A DNA stretch of 64,000 nucleotides from Prevotella sp. tc2-28 (GTDB lineage: Bacteria; Bacteroidota; Bacteroidia; Bacteroidales; Bacteroidaceae), in the NCBI RefSeq assembly GCF_900107705.1, contig NZ_FNRE01000002.1, forward strand, positions 124,001-188,000. The letters are read 5' to 3'. The notes beneath the pieces are model-generated. The model saw nothing but the letters and a program-made list of their open reading frames with translations, searched no databases and was not told where the DNA came from. The position numbers were made by a program, and so were the translations under genes. Positions 56,035 through 64,000 of this stretch are shown here, piece by piece (the stretch's first letter is position 1; the number at the start of each line of letters is the position of its first letter).

Positions 56035-56612
56035 ATTTCCAGGAATTTCTGAATGATTTGTTCACCTACACGACCACTTTTCTCAGGATGAAACTGACAA
56101 GCATAGAAATTACGCTTTTGTAAGGCAGCAGAGTAGGGGAGTATGTAGTTTGCAGTCGCTATGGTGTCATCACAAACAGGGACATAATAGGAATGCACAA
56201 AGTAGACATAACTGTCTTCTACGAACAATGGACTTTTCGTGTCGTATAGCTTGTTCCAACCCATACAAGGCACCTTTTCTTCGTGTCTGGTAGGGGAGAA
56301 CCGTTTAACTTCAGTGTCGAAAACACCAATACAGTCAACGTCGCCTTCTTCTGAGTGACGGCAAAGGAGTTGTTGACCGACGCAGATTCCGAGCACTGGT
56401 TGCTGCAGGTCTCTGATAACCTCGTCTAAACGACGCGCTTTCAGGTACTCCATTGCTCCACGTGCTTCTCCTTGTCCGGGAAACAACACGCGGTCAGCCT
56501 TCTTCAATTGTTCGGCATCATCGGTCAGTGCGGGTTCTATTCCAAGTCTCCGCAAGGCATTAACAACTGAAAAGATGTTTCCTGCGTTATATTTTACGAT
56601 AGCAACATTCAT
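56031..56612 (-). CDS. hisH: Imidazole glycerol phosphate synthase glutaminase subunit
   Basis: The 193-residue class I glutaminase has the oxyanion block FPGQGEA, the nucleophile Cys77-type block VLGICVGQQLL and the histidine/glutamate block CQFHPEKSG. It supplies ammonia to HisF. It follows purU by 7 bases. Confidence 0.96.
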   Translation of the reverse strand: MNVAIVKYNAGNIFSVVNALRRLGIEPALTDDAEQLKKADRVLFPGQGEARGAMEYLKARRLDEVIRDLQQPVLGICVGQQLLCRHSEEGDVDCIGVFDTEVKRFSPTRHEEKVPCMGWNKLYDTKSPLFVEDSYVYFVHSYYVPVCDDTIATANYILPYSAALQKRNFYACQFHPEKSGRVGEQIIQKFLEI

Positions 56613-56619
56613 ACTAATT

Positions 56620-57483
56620 TTAGCTGAATATGACAGTTTTATTCTTATAAGTTAGAATTTTACGCTGAATATGCTTTAGTACAGCGTGAGACAGGACGAT
56701 TTTCTCCAAATCTTTTCCTTTCAAGACAAGTGACTCCGGGGTGTCCTTGTGCGAAATTCGCGTAACGTCCTGTTCTATAATCGGACCTGCATCCAGTTCT
56801 GCTGTCACATAGTGGCTTGTGGCACCAATAATCTTCACACCGCGTTCCCAAGCCTGGTGATAGGGCTTTGCGCCTACGAAAGCAGGCAGAAACGAATGGT
56901 GAATGTTGATGATGTGATGTGGATATGCTGCTATCATTTCATCGGAGATAATCTGCATATAACGGGCCAAAACGATGAAAGAAATGTCTTCTTTCTTCAG
57001 CAGTTCCATTTCTGCCTGTTCAACTTCCTGCTTATTGGAATGATCTTTGTTGATGCTCCAAACATAGTATGGAATGCCAAATTGCTCAGCCACATAGCGT
57101 AAATCCTCGTGGTTTGAAACAATGCAGGGAATTTCGCAATTATATTCGCCAGCTTTCCAACGTGCCAAGAGATCATACAGACAATGACTCATTTTTGAGA
57201 CAAAAATGGCCATACGAGGGCGTTTGTCGCTATAATATAGACTGAATTTCATCTGATAACGCTGTGCGTAAAGCGTGGAAATATAATCGTAGAGCTTGTC
57301 GCGTGGAATCAGAAATTCTTCAAGTTCCCATTCAATACGCATAAAAAACATACCATCTTGTTTGTCAACATATTGGTCCAAGTAGACAATGTTTCCTTTG
57401 TTATCCGTTATAAATCTGGTCACTTCTGATATAATTCCTTGCTTGTCAGGACAGTGCAGAAGCAGAATTGCTGTTGGTTTCAT
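56620..57483 (-). CDS. purU: Formyltetrahydrofolate deformylase
   Basis: The 287-residue protein has an N-terminal ACT domain (about 1-85, LLHCPDKQGIISEVT) and the hydrolase domain with NIHHSFLPAF, GAKPYHQAWERGVKIIGATSHYV and DAGPIIEQDV. It frees formate from 10-formyl-THF. It heads the his series. The pairing with histidine genes makes sense because both touch one-carbon and purine balance (inference). Confidence 0.95.
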   Translation of the reverse strand: MKPTAILLLHCPDKQGIISEVTRFITDNKGNIVYLDQYVDKQDGMFFMRIEWELEEFLIPRDKLYDYISTLYAQRYQMKFSLYYSDKRPRMAIFVSKMSHCLYDLLARWKAGEYNCEIPCIVSNHEDLRYVAEQFGIPYYVWSINKDHSNKQEVEQAEMELLKKEDISFIVLARYMQIISDEMIAAYPHHIINIHHSFLPAFVGAKPYHQAWERGVKIIGATSHYVTAELDAGPIIEQDVTRISHKDTPESLVLKGKDLEKIVLSHAVLKHIQRKILTYKNKTVIFS

Positions 57484-57525
57484 AATTTATGCTTAGTCTT
57501 ATTGTACCTTATTTTAAATAATGTG

Positions 57526-57557
57526 CAAAAATACAAAGAATTTCTCATTCTGCCAAA
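57526..57557 (-). promoter_or_regulatory. Promoter of the purU-his series
   Basis: Top-strand CAAAAATA (57526-57533) and CAAA (57554-57557), 20 bases apart. No clear terminator was found between here and folK (46463), so transcription may extend over about 11 kb. Confidence 0.7.
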
Positions 57558-57652
57558 TTTTGAATAGAATTTTAATGAAGTTATTGTTTCAAAATAATAC
57601 GTATTATGATAAATAGCAAATTGATATTTCCTTTATTCTGTGATTTAAACAC

Positions 57653-58270
57653 TTATTCGTTTTTAAGTACAGGAAGTGATAAGTGGTAGCGGACAGCGAG
57701 AAAACGAATCAAGCAAGTAACGATAAAAGAAGCAATAACTGTTACTTCAATTGGTAATTTATAAATATCTAATGACCAGTATGTTATTCCTCCTAAGACT
57801 GCTGCCATTGCATAAATTTCACGTTGAAAGATTACGGGTTCATTATTTAGAAGAACATCGCGTATCACGCCTCCTGCAGAACCCGTAATACATCCCATAA
57901 TGATAGCCACCCAATATGGTTGTCCGTAAAGCAGCGATTTTTGGATTCCAGCAATGGTAAACAGCGCCAAACCGAGCGTGTCGAAAACAAACCAGGTATT
58001 TCTCAAACCTTCCAGATGCTTTGAAAATATGATAACAAACAATAAGGCCAGTGCTGTACAGATCATATAAAAGGGATTCGTCATCCAAAACGGAGTCGCT
58101 CCAAGCATGACGTCTCGGATTGTTCCGCCTCCGATAGCCACGGCAATACCACAAACATAGCCACCAAACCAGTCGAAATGTTTAGCTGCAGCATGGCGTA
58201 TTCCTGAAATGGCAAATGCGAAAGTTCCTAAAAACTCAATGATTTGCTGGACAATATCTTCGTATTCCAT
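57653..58270 (-). CDS. Trimeric intracellular cation channel-type membrane protein (YadS/UPF0126)
   Basis: The 205-residue protein has seven hydrophobic segments in two repeats, each with the GGGTIRDVMLG / GGVIRDVLL motif of the UPF0126 family. Prokaryotic members form trimeric cation channels. It starts 5 bases after rarA at the ATG 58270; the longer frame would overlap rarA. Confidence 0.87.
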   Translation of the reverse strand: MEYEDIVQQIIEFLGTFAFAISGIRHAAAKHFDWFGGYVCGIAVAIGGGTIRDVMLGATPFWMTNPFYMICTALALLFVIIFSKHLEGLRNTWFVFDTLGLALFTIAGIQKSLLYGQPYWVAIIMGCITGSAGGVIRDVLLNNEPVIFQREIYAMAAVLGGITYWSLDIYKLPIEVTVIASFIVTCLIRFLAVRYHLSLPVLKNE

Positions 58271-58275
58271 TTTTT

Positions 58276-59550
58276 TTACTTTTCGAATCTTTCTCCCCAA
58301 TAATTAATCATCCGTTCGTACAGTTTCTGCTCGGCTGGCGAATGTTGACCATGCCAAAGGCGTTCTTGTTGCAGGGCGTCAGGCATGTATTGTTGTGGCG
58401 TGAAGTGGCCTGCAAAATCATGAGGATACTTATAGCCGTCACTGTAGCCCAGTTCCTTCATGAGCGTTGTCGGTGCATTGCGCAGATGCAATGGAACCGG
58501 CTGGTTACCGGTTTTTCTAACTAGGTCTAAAGCCGTATCAATGCCTAGATAGGCCGAATTGCTTTTGGGAGATGTTGCCAGATAGACAGCACACTCAGCC
58601 AAAGGAATACGACCTTCAGGCCACCCTATTTTCATGACAGCTTCAAAAGCTGCGTTGGCCAATAGCAAGGCGTTGGGGTTTGCCAGTCCGACGTCTTCTG
58701 CCGCAGAAATGATTAATCGACGTGCGATGAACTGAGGGTCTTCCCCACCCTCTATCATACGCGCCATCCAATACAGGGCAGCATCGGGATCAGAGCCTCG
58801 AATAGACTTGATGAAAGCCGATATGATATCGTAATGCATCTCGCCGTCCTTGTCATAGGCCAATGGGTTCTGTTGTAGGCATTCTTCAACAAAAACATCG
58901 GTTATTTCGGGGGCGTCCTTTGGTAGAGCGTCGGCAACTAATTCTAAGATATTAAGCAACTTACGAGCATCTCCGCCACTATATCTCAACATAGCGGACG
59001 TTTCCTTTATTATTAAATGGCGCTCTTTCAGGAATACATCTTTTGTGACGGCCCGGTTCAGTAACTCCAACAAGTCGTCTTTCTCTAGCGATTTAAGCAC
59101 ATATAGCTGACATCGGGAAAGCAAAGGCCTGATAACCTCAAAGGATGGATTTTCCGTTGTGGCGCCTATCAAAGTCACAATGCCTTTTTCTACAGCACCC
59201 AGCAGTGAGTCCTGTTGTGATTTGGAGAACCGGTGAATCTCGTCAATAAACAAGATGGGAGAAGGCTCGTTAAAGAAACGGCCTTTTTGAGCCCTTTCAA
59301 TCACGTCGCGCACATCTTTTACACCACTAGTTACAGCAGAGAGCGTAAAAAAAGGTGTCTTCAGGCGATTGGCAATAATCTGCGCCAAGGTGGTTTTCCC
59401 GACTCCAGGAGGTCCCCAAAGGATAAATGACGAGATACGTCCTGCGTCAATCATCTTGCGCAACACGGCTCCTTCGCCTACCAAATGCTTCTGCCCGATA
59501 TAGTCATCAAGCGAGCGCGGACGTAATCTTTCAGCTAAAGGTTCTGACAT
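58276..59550 (-). CDS. rarA: Replication-associated recombination protein A
   Basis: The 424-residue AAA+ protein has RPRSLDDYIGQKHL, Walker A GPPGVGKTT (near 48), Walker B LFIDEIHRFSKSQQD and a C-terminal tetramerisation region (KYPHDFAGHFTPQQYMPD). It acts at stalled replication forks. The ATG at 59550 (MSEPL) is chosen because the ATG four codons upstream (59562) lies inside the -7 box at 59560-59567. Confidence 0.95.
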   Translation of the reverse strand: MSEPLAERLRPRSLDDYIGQKHLVGEGAVLRKMIDAGRISSFILWGPPGVGKTTLAQIIANRLKTPFFTLSAVTSGVKDVRDVIERAQKGRFFNEPSPILFIDEIHRFSKSQQDSLLGAVEKGIVTLIGATTENPSFEVIRPLLSRCQLYVLKSLEKDDLLELLNRAVTKDVFLKERHLIIKETSAMLRYSGGDARKLLNILELVADALPKDAPEITDVFVEECLQQNPLAYDKDGEMHYDIISAFIKSIRGSDPDAALYWMARMIEGGEDPQFIARRLIISAAEDVGLANPNALLLANAAFEAVMKIGWPEGRIPLAECAVYLATSPKSNSAYLGIDTALDLVRKTGNQPVPLHLRNAPTTLMKELGYSDGYKYPHDFAGHFTPQQYMPDALQQERLWHGQHSPAEQKLYERMINYWGERFEK

Positions 59551-59559
59551 AATTGTTGG

Positions 59560-59590
59560 CAAAGGTACAAATAAGTGGAAAAATTACAAA
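59560..59590 (-). promoter_or_regulatory. rarA: Promoter of rarA
   Basis: Top-strand CAAAGGTA (59560-59567) and CAAA (59587-59590), 19 bases apart. It is divergent from the promoter at 59607-59638, and the two share a 120-base intergenic region. Confidence 0.72.
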
Positions 59591-59606
59591 AAAAATCCCG
59601 AAAAAA

Positions 59607-59638
59607 CTTGTAAATAGCAAATAAAGTATGTACATTTG
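59607..59638 (+). promoter_or_regulatory. Promoter of the acidic unknown gene and hppA
   Basis: CTTG (59607-59610, one mismatch to TTTG), 20 bases, TACATTTG (59631-59638). It lies 29 bases before the ATG at 59668. Confidence 0.6.
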
Positions 59639-59667
59639 CAAAAAAATAAATACAAATTTTCATATTT

Positions 59668-60477
59668 ATGGTAAAAGAGACAACAACAAATAAGGCACTT
59701 AGCCTTAAATCACTGACGAAAAGCACCGTATGGGATGTTCAGGAAAATGATATTTTCCGTATGTTGGAAATAGGCGAAAAAGATGCTGAGTTGAAAGATA
59801 ACCTGCGTCATTTTGCTGATATCATCAGAAGTGCCTTTATGATAGAGGAAATTAGCGATGACAAGCTCATTCGTGAGAAATACACAAAACTGGGCTATAA
59901 GGTCGGCTACGTCAAATTAAGCGAAGACAATAAGGTCGTATGGGCTGTCAAAAAGCGTCCTATTACCCGTGTGACGGACTTGACTTACGAGAACATCCGT
60001 CATATCACAGCCGCTAAGCTTATCGAGGTGCTTGACCGTAATTTTGGAGGCGGATGGGAGTCGTTGTCACAGTCAATCCAAGATATTATTGAGAGCGGTT
60101 TTGACATCTCTACCACTACCCTACCCAAGGACCGTCTTCATAAGAAAGGTGGAATGTACGAGAAGAAAGTCGCCGATGGCTATGAAGTGCTGGAAATCGA
60201 GAAAGGCACCTGGGTGGAAGCCATCTTTGCAAAACTTAAACCCGAAACCATCAAGCCTCGCATGAAATTCGATGAAAGCAAGGAAGACGAAGAAGACAAT
60301 GATGAGGATGTTGAATTACCCGATGACAGCTACAATAAGCCCGATGAAGACGACGTTGAAATCGAAGAGCCCAATGATGACGAGATCACCGAGGACAATT
60401 ATCGTACGACGTTCGACATCGATGCTGACCCGGATGAGGATGCCGAAAGCCTGTCCGACTTCATTGCTGACGAGTAA
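59668..60477 (+). CDS. Conserved-looking protein of unknown function with acidic tail
   Basis: The 269-residue protein is not recognised. Residues 1-200 look folded and mixed-charge (with NLRHFADIIRSAFMIEEIS and VLDRNFGGGWESLSQSIQDI). Residues about 205-269 are an almost pure Asp/Glu stretch (EEDNDEDVELPDD and similar). There is no signal peptide and no membrane segment. It is 33 bases upstream of hppA, so the two are probably co-transcribed. The acidic tail could bind metal or mimic nucleic acid, but nothing proves it. Confidence 0.7.
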   Translation: MVKETTTNKALSLKSLTKSTVWDVQENDIFRMLEIGEKDAELKDNLRHFADIIRSAFMIEEISDDKLIREKYTKLGYKVGYVKLSEDNKVVWAVKKRPITRVTDLTYENIRHITAAKLIEVLDRNFGGGWESLSQSIQDIIESGFDISTTTLPKDRLHKKGGMYEKKVADGYEVLEIEKGTWVEAIFAKLKPETIKPRMKFDESKEDEEDNDEDVELPDDSYNKPDEDDVEIEEPNDDEITEDNYRTTFDIDADPDEDAESLSDFIADE

Positions 60478-60510
60478 ATACGTTAAAACGAATCCTAAAA
60501 ATAAAAGCTT

Positions 60511-62697
60511 ATGATTATTCCTTTAGTATTTTGGCTCGTGCCCATTGCTTCTGTCGTAGCGCTGGGCATGGCTTTTTTCTTTTTCCGCCAGATGATGGGA
60601 GAAGACGAGGGTACTCCTCGAATGCGCGAAATCGCGCTCTATGTTCGTAAAGGCGCTATGGCATACCTGAAACAACAGTACAAGGTAGTTGGCATTGTCT
60701 TTGCAGTGCTTTGTGCTCTATTCGCCTTTATGGCTTACGGACTCAATGTGCAGAATCCTTGGGTACCGTTCGCTTTCCTGACGGGTGGATTATTTTCTGG
60801 CTTGGCCGGATTTTTCGGAATGAAGACCGCTACCTATGCTTCTGCACGAACAGCAAATGCCGCCCGTAACAGCTTGAACAGCGGCTTGAAAGTGGCCTTC
60901 CGCTCAGGTGCCGTCATGGGACTCACCGTGGTAGGCCTTGGCTTGCTTGACATTGCCTGCTGGTTTATTGTCCTCAACGGTCTCACCGACGACTCTCTTA
61001 TCACGATTACTACGACCATGCTGACCTTTGGCATGGGTGCCTCTACTCAGGCTCTTTTCGCCCGTGTCGGTGGTGGTATCTACACCAAGGCGGCTGACGT
61101 AGGTGCCGACATCGTAGGTAAGGTAGAGGCTGATATTCCTGAAGATGACCCACGCAATCCTGCAACCATTGCCGATAATGTCGGCGACAACGTTGGTGAT
61201 GTGGCTGGTATGGGTGCCGACCTCTACGAATCGTATTGCGGATCCGTTCTCAGTACGGCAGCCCTGGGTGCAGCAGCCTTCTCCGTAGCCGGCCTTGAGG
61301 TGCAATTACGTGCCGTTATTGCACCTATGCTGATTGCTGCTGTCGGAGTCTTCCTTTCGCTTTTCGGCATCTTCCTGGTACGCACCAAGGAAGGAGCCAC
61401 GATGAAAGACCTCCTGCGCTCACTGGCTTTGGGTACTAACGTCAGTGCCGTCCTTATTGCCATTGCCACGTTCGGCATTCTGTATTTCCTGGGCATTGAG
61501 AACTGGCTCGGCCTCTCCTTCTCCGTCATCAGCGGTCTGGCTGCTGGTGTTATTATCGGACAGGCTACCGAGTATTACACTTCTCATTCCTACAAACCAA
61601 CCCAGAAGATTTCCGAGGCAGGCCTTACCGGTTCGGCTACCGTTATAATAAAAGGTATAGGAACAGGTATGATATCTACCTGCATTCCCGTTATTACCAT
61701 CGGTGTGGCCATCATGCTGAGTTATTCCTTTGCAAACGGTTTCGACCTCTCTATGTCGAGTGAGAGCCTGGCTCATGGCCTCTACGGCATCGGTATAGCT
61801 GCTGTCGGCATGCTTTCTACGCTGGGAATCACACTGGCTACCGACGCCTATGGTCCTATTGCAGATAATGCCGGTGGAAATGCAGAGATGAGTGAACTGG
61901 GTGAAGAGGTGCGCCATCGCACTGATGCCCTTGATGCACTTGGTAACACGACAGCAGCCACAGGTAAGGGCTTTGCTATCGGTTCTGCAGCTCTCACCGC
62001 CCTTGCCCTACTCGCCTCCTATATCGAAGAAATCAAGATCGCAATGGAACGTACTGGTACGACAATGCTGAACGTAAAAGGCGAAATAATCAGTGCCTCA
62101 CAAGCTACCATACCCGATTTCATGAATTATTTCCAAGTCAACCTCATGAACCCGAAAGTGCTGGTGGGTGCGTTTATCGGTGCTATGGCAGCATTCTTGT
62201 TCTGCGGACTAACCATGGAAGCCGTCGGACGGGCTGCACAAAAGATGGTGGAGGAAGTACGCCGACAGTTCCGCGATATACCCGGCATCCTGGAGGGCAA
62301 AGCCACTCCTGACTACGGTTCCTGTGTAGAAATCAGTACGCGTGCCGCCCAACGTGAAATGATATTCCCGTCACTTTTGGCTATCGCCATTCCGATTATC
62401 GTTGGCATCGTACTTGGTGTTGCGGGTGTTTTAGGTTTGTTGGTTGGTGGACTGGCAGGCGGATTCACCTTGGCTGTTTTTATGGCCAATGCAGGTGGTG
62501 CCTGGGATAATGCCAAGAAAATGGTCGAAGAAGGCAACTTCGGCGGAAAAGGCTCTTTTGCCCATAAGGCCACCATTGTTGGCGATACCGTTGGTGATCC
62601 ATTTAAAGATACCTCTGGCCCATCGCTGAATATCCTGATCAAATTGATGTCTATGGTAAGCATTGTAATGGCAGGGTTAACCATATTATTCATCTAA
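60511..62697 (+). CDS. hppA: Membrane-bound pyrophosphatase, potassium-dependent type
   Basis: The 728-residue protein has about 16 membrane segments and the substrate motif DVGADIVGKVEADIPEDDP, with NVGDNVGD following. GNTTAATGKGFAIGS has Ala rather than Lys at the position that marks potassium-dependent enzymes. It pumps sodium (or protons) with energy from pyrophosphate; sodium is usual for this branch. The terminator at 62706-62745 follows the stop. Confidence 0.95.
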   Translation: MIIPLVFWLVPIASVVALGMAFFFFRQMMGEDEGTPRMREIALYVRKGAMAYLKQQYKVVGIVFAVLCALFAFMAYGLNVQNPWVPFAFLTGGLFSGLAGFFGMKTATYASARTANAARNSLNSGLKVAFRSGAVMGLTVVGLGLLDIACWFIVLNGLTDDSLITITTTMLTFGMGASTQALFARVGGGIYTKAADVGADIVGKVEADIPEDDPRNPATIADNVGDNVGDVAGMGADLYESYCGSVLSTAALGAAAFSVAGLEVQLRAVIAPMLIAAVGVFLSLFGIFLVRTKEGATMKDLLRSLALGTNVSAVLIAIATFGILYFLGIENWLGLSFSVISGLAAGVIIGQATEYYTSHSYKPTQKISEAGLTGSATVIIKGIGTGMISTCIPVITIGVAIMLSYSFANGFDLSMSSESLAHGLYGIGIAAVGMLSTLGITLATDAYGPIADNAGGNAEMSELGEEVRHRTDALDALGNTTAATGKGFAIGSAALTALALLASYIEEIKIAMERTGTTMLNVKGEIISASQATIPDFMNYFQVNLMNPKVLVGAFIGAMAAFLFCGLTMEAVGRAAQKMVEEVRRQFRDIPGILEGKATPDYGSCVEISTRAAQREMIFPSLLAIAIPIIVGIVLGVAGVLGLLVGGLAGGFTLAVFMANAGGAWDNAKKMVEEGNFGGKGSFAHKATIVGDTVGDPFKDTSGPSLNILIKLMSMVSIVMAGLTILFI

Positions 62698-62705
62698 TAA
62701 CAAAG

Positions 62706-62745
62706 AAAAAGGCTCGATAATTCGGTTTTCGAGCCTTTTTTCTAT
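62706..62745 (+). terminator. Terminator of hppA
   Basis: AAAAAGGCTCGA (62706-62717) pairs with TCGAGCCTTTTT (62729-62740), followed by TTCTATTTTTT. The A-rich left arm may let it act in both directions. Confidence 0.9.
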
Positions 62746-62771
62746 TTTTTTTGAAAAAAGTCCCCAAAAAG

Positions 62772-62803
62772 TTTGGTAGATTCAAAATTACTCCTTACCT
62801 TTG
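62772..62803 (+). promoter_or_regulatory. Promoter of tRNA-Lys
   Basis: TTTG (62772-62775), 20 bases, TACCTTTG (62796-62803). A short ATTCAGC/GCTGAAT hairpin lies in the leader. Confidence 0.75.
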
Positions 62804-62849
62804 CACCCGCAATTCAGCAAGAGCGCTGAATGAAGAAACAAAAAATGAT

Positions 62850-62922
62850 GCACCCGTAGCTCAGTTGGTAGAGCACCTGACTCTTAATCAGGGTGTCCAG
62901 GGTTCGAGCCCCTGCGGGTGTA
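62850..62922 (+). tRNA. tRNA-Lys (anticodon CTT)
   Basis: A full cloverleaf of 73 bases. The acceptor stem is GCACCCG/CGGGTGT, the D arm GCTC-AGTTGGTA-GAGC, the anticodon arm CCTGA-CTCTTAA-TCAGG with CTT at the anticodon, and the T arm CAGGG-TTCGAGC-CCCTG. The CCA end is not encoded. Confidence 0.97.
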
Positions 62923-62948
62923 CTAAGATTACACAACATGAAAAAAGT

Positions 62949-62976
62949 AGCAGACTAAGTAAGTCTGCTTTTTTTG
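62949..62976 (+). terminator. Terminator after tRNA-Lys
   Basis: AGCAGACT (62949-62956) pairs with AGTCTGCT (62962-62969), then TTTTTT. Confidence 0.9.
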
Positions 62977-63076
62977 CCTAGTAATCCAATGATTTGGACA
63001 CCTAAATCCCTAAGTATAAGCTAGTTTCAATAGAATTTAATTAATTGTTGAACTCAGCAGTTTATAGGATTTGAGT

Positions 63077-63158
63077 CGACTTGATGCGACTGGTTTCGAC
63101 ACTTTGCGACAGGTTTTTGTTACCAAATTTGTTACCAGTATCAAATTTTTGTTACCAG
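63077..63158. repeat. Phased CGAC repeats followed by TTGTTACCA repeats (possible attachment site)
   Basis: CGAC occurs four times at exactly 10-base spacing (63077, 63087, 63097, 63107). TTGTTACCA follows at 63117-63125, then TTGTTACCAG at 63129-63138 and 63149-63158. The last copy is the point where the truncated Abi-type reading frame loses its family sequence. The position, beside a tRNA gene, suits a recombinase core or arm site, but this is an inference. Confidence 0.5.
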
Positions 63159-63254
63159 ATTAAACAGATCTTGTTCGTTAGCAAAGATTAGCCCTCGCTG
63201 TTTAAGAATAGAAACCTGCTGAGCGAGGGGTATTGCTTGTTTTGTGTAAATCAT
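63141..63254 (-). pseudogene. Truncated Abi-family gene (N-terminal fragment)
   Basis: The 37-codon fragment starts MIYTKQAIPLAQQVSIL and contains KQRGLIFANE, the typical N-terminus of Abi_2 (AbiD/AbiF) phage-defence proteins, normally about 300 residues. It stops at 63141 just after NLVT, exactly at the TTGTTACCAG repeat. A -7 box (CAAAGATA, 63321-63328) lies upstream. The rest of the gene is absent from the window. Confidence 0.65.
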
Positions 63255-63392
63255 AATATAAAAAAACGGCCCGGCGTGTTGCACTGTTCTAATGGGAAGT
63301 GTGCCGGGATTTATTGGGTGCAAAGATACGACTTTTTTATGAAATAACAAGCATTTTTCAATTTTTCTTATCAAAAATGCCTCATTTTTCCC

Positions 63393-63557
63393 CTATAAGT
63401 TGCTGACTGTATCTTCATCAAGCGTGACGGATAGCTCCAACTCGATAGCCATGCGTTGCTCGTTATACCTGAGGTCCCAGATACATTCCCCCAGAACGGC
63501 GTTCACTACCGTTCGGATTTCGTCCTGCGTTCGCCAGATGGAGTCGTAGTCAGTCAT
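63393..63557 (-). CDS. Small protein of 54 residues, unknown
   Basis: ATG at 63555-63557 to TAG at 63393-63395. It overlaps the acetyltransferase stop by 4 bases (ATGA), a sign of coupled translation and of a real gene. It begins MTDYDSIWRTQDEIRTVV and is acidic and soluble-looking. No family is recognised. Confidence 0.55.
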   Translation of the reverse strand: MTDYDSIWRTQDEIRTVVNAVLGECIWDLRYNEQRMAIELELSVTLDEDTVSNL

Positions 63558-64000
63558 ATATGCTTGATAACCTTACAAGGATTGCCAACGGCAACAGAGT
63601 TTGAAGGTATGTCCTTAGTCACCACTGAACCAGTACCGATGGTTACGTTGTCACCGATGGTAACACCTGGGAGAATGGTCACACTGCCTCCAATCCACAC
63701 GTTATTGCCAATGGTGACAGGCTTGGCCCATTCCTGACGAGTGTTGCGCTCTACAGGGTCCGTGCTGTGGCAAGCCGTGTAAATACTTACGTTAGGTCCG
63801 ATGAAACAGTCATCGCCAATGATGACGGGGGCTTCATCGAGCACCGTGAAGTTGAAGTTGGCAAAGAACCTCTGGCCAATGCTTATTTGTTTGCCATAGT
63901 CGCAGCGGAATGGCTGATTAATCAGGAAGTTGTTATCACCTACATGACCAAACAAATCCTTGATGATTTCCTTCATATTGTCAGTCTCTGACGGTCGAAG
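63554..64000 (-). CDS. Sugar O-acetyltransferase, maltose acetyltransferase-like (N-terminus outside window)
   Basis: The frame is open to the window edge. The visible 148 codons start LRPSETDNMKEI, the end of the N-terminal Mac domain, and continue into a left-handed hexapeptide repeat (IGDDCFIGPNVSIY, IGNNVWIGGSVTILPG, NVTIGTGSVV). The catalytic-histidine block is YTACHSTDP. The ATG at 63976 is therefore internal, not the start. It acetylates sugars or galactosides from acetyl-CoA; the true substrate is unknown. Confidence 0.85.
   Translation of the reverse strand, partial: LRPSETDNMKEIIKDLFGHVGDNNFLINQPFRCDYGKQISIGQRFFANFNFTVLDEAPVIIGDDCFIGPNVSIYTACHSTDPVERNTRQEWAKPVTIGNNVWIGGSVTILPGVTIGDNVTIGTGSVVTKDIPSNSVAVGNPCKVIKHI

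Noticed and set aside
63554..63976. ATG at 63976 as the start of the acetyltransferase
   Set aside because: The frame stays open to the window edge and the preceding codons (LRPSETDN) fit the conserved Mac-domain end.

Overview
The window looks like chromosomal DNA from a member of the Bacteroidales, most probably Prevotella or a close relative. The evidence is: promoters of the Bacteroidetes type (TTTG, 19-21 bases, TAnnTTTG) in front of many genes; almost no Shine-Dalgarno sites; a NUDIX-type arabinose regulator; a class III fructose-bisphosphatase; a smalltalk-like small ORF; DUF4251; a sodium-pumping pyrophosphatase; and a fused NfnA/GltD-type protein. This is inference from gene content, since no search was possible.

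Layout. 1-8000 is core metabolism, all leftward: nucleoside phosphorylase (cut by the left edge), a TtcA-like tRNA thiolase, a DUF486 membrane protein, the NfnAB/GltD fusion, a cytidylate-kinase-like protein, serS and gdhA. 8112-15622 is a leftward L-arabinose operon: lipoprotein mutarotase, sodium/sugar symporter, AraR, araD, araA, araB, terminator. 15786-19256 holds a secreted GHL10 hydrolase and a three-gene unit coding for a cysteine-rich exported protein, a short penicillin-binding protein and a small zinc-ribbon-like lipoprotein.

19404-22720 is accessory: a DUF4251 lipoprotein, a REP-associated HUH transposase with an extra C-terminal domain, a smalltalk / small membrane protein / M15 peptidase cassette, simple repeats and a broken HU-like gene. 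22874-31025 is the most interesting block. It is a tightly packed rightward operon with an acyltransferase, ketosynthase, acyl carrier protein, ApeP-like dehydratase, MMPL exporter, CrtI/RetSat-like flavoprotein, ketoreductase and LolA-like carrier. It looks like a reduced, aryl-polyene-like lipid synthesis and export pathway without the aromatic-starter genes.

31102-35092 is rightward: cstA-like, an outer-membrane barrel, nadC and an M23 lipoprotein. 35099-62697 is mostly leftward core genes: valS; a galK / MFS / galM galactose unit; folC, dnaJ and grpE; an ABC-F protein; and a long series purU-hisHAFIE-ftsE-lysC-lysA-GT2-GT4-fbp-folK. A TRIC-type channel and rarA follow. Then, rightward, come an acidic protein of unknown function and hppA.

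The right end has tRNA-Lys(CTT), a cluster of phased short repeats, a truncated Abi-family gene, a 54-codon ORF and a sugar O-acetyltransferase cut by the window edge. This looks like an integration hot spot next to a tRNA.
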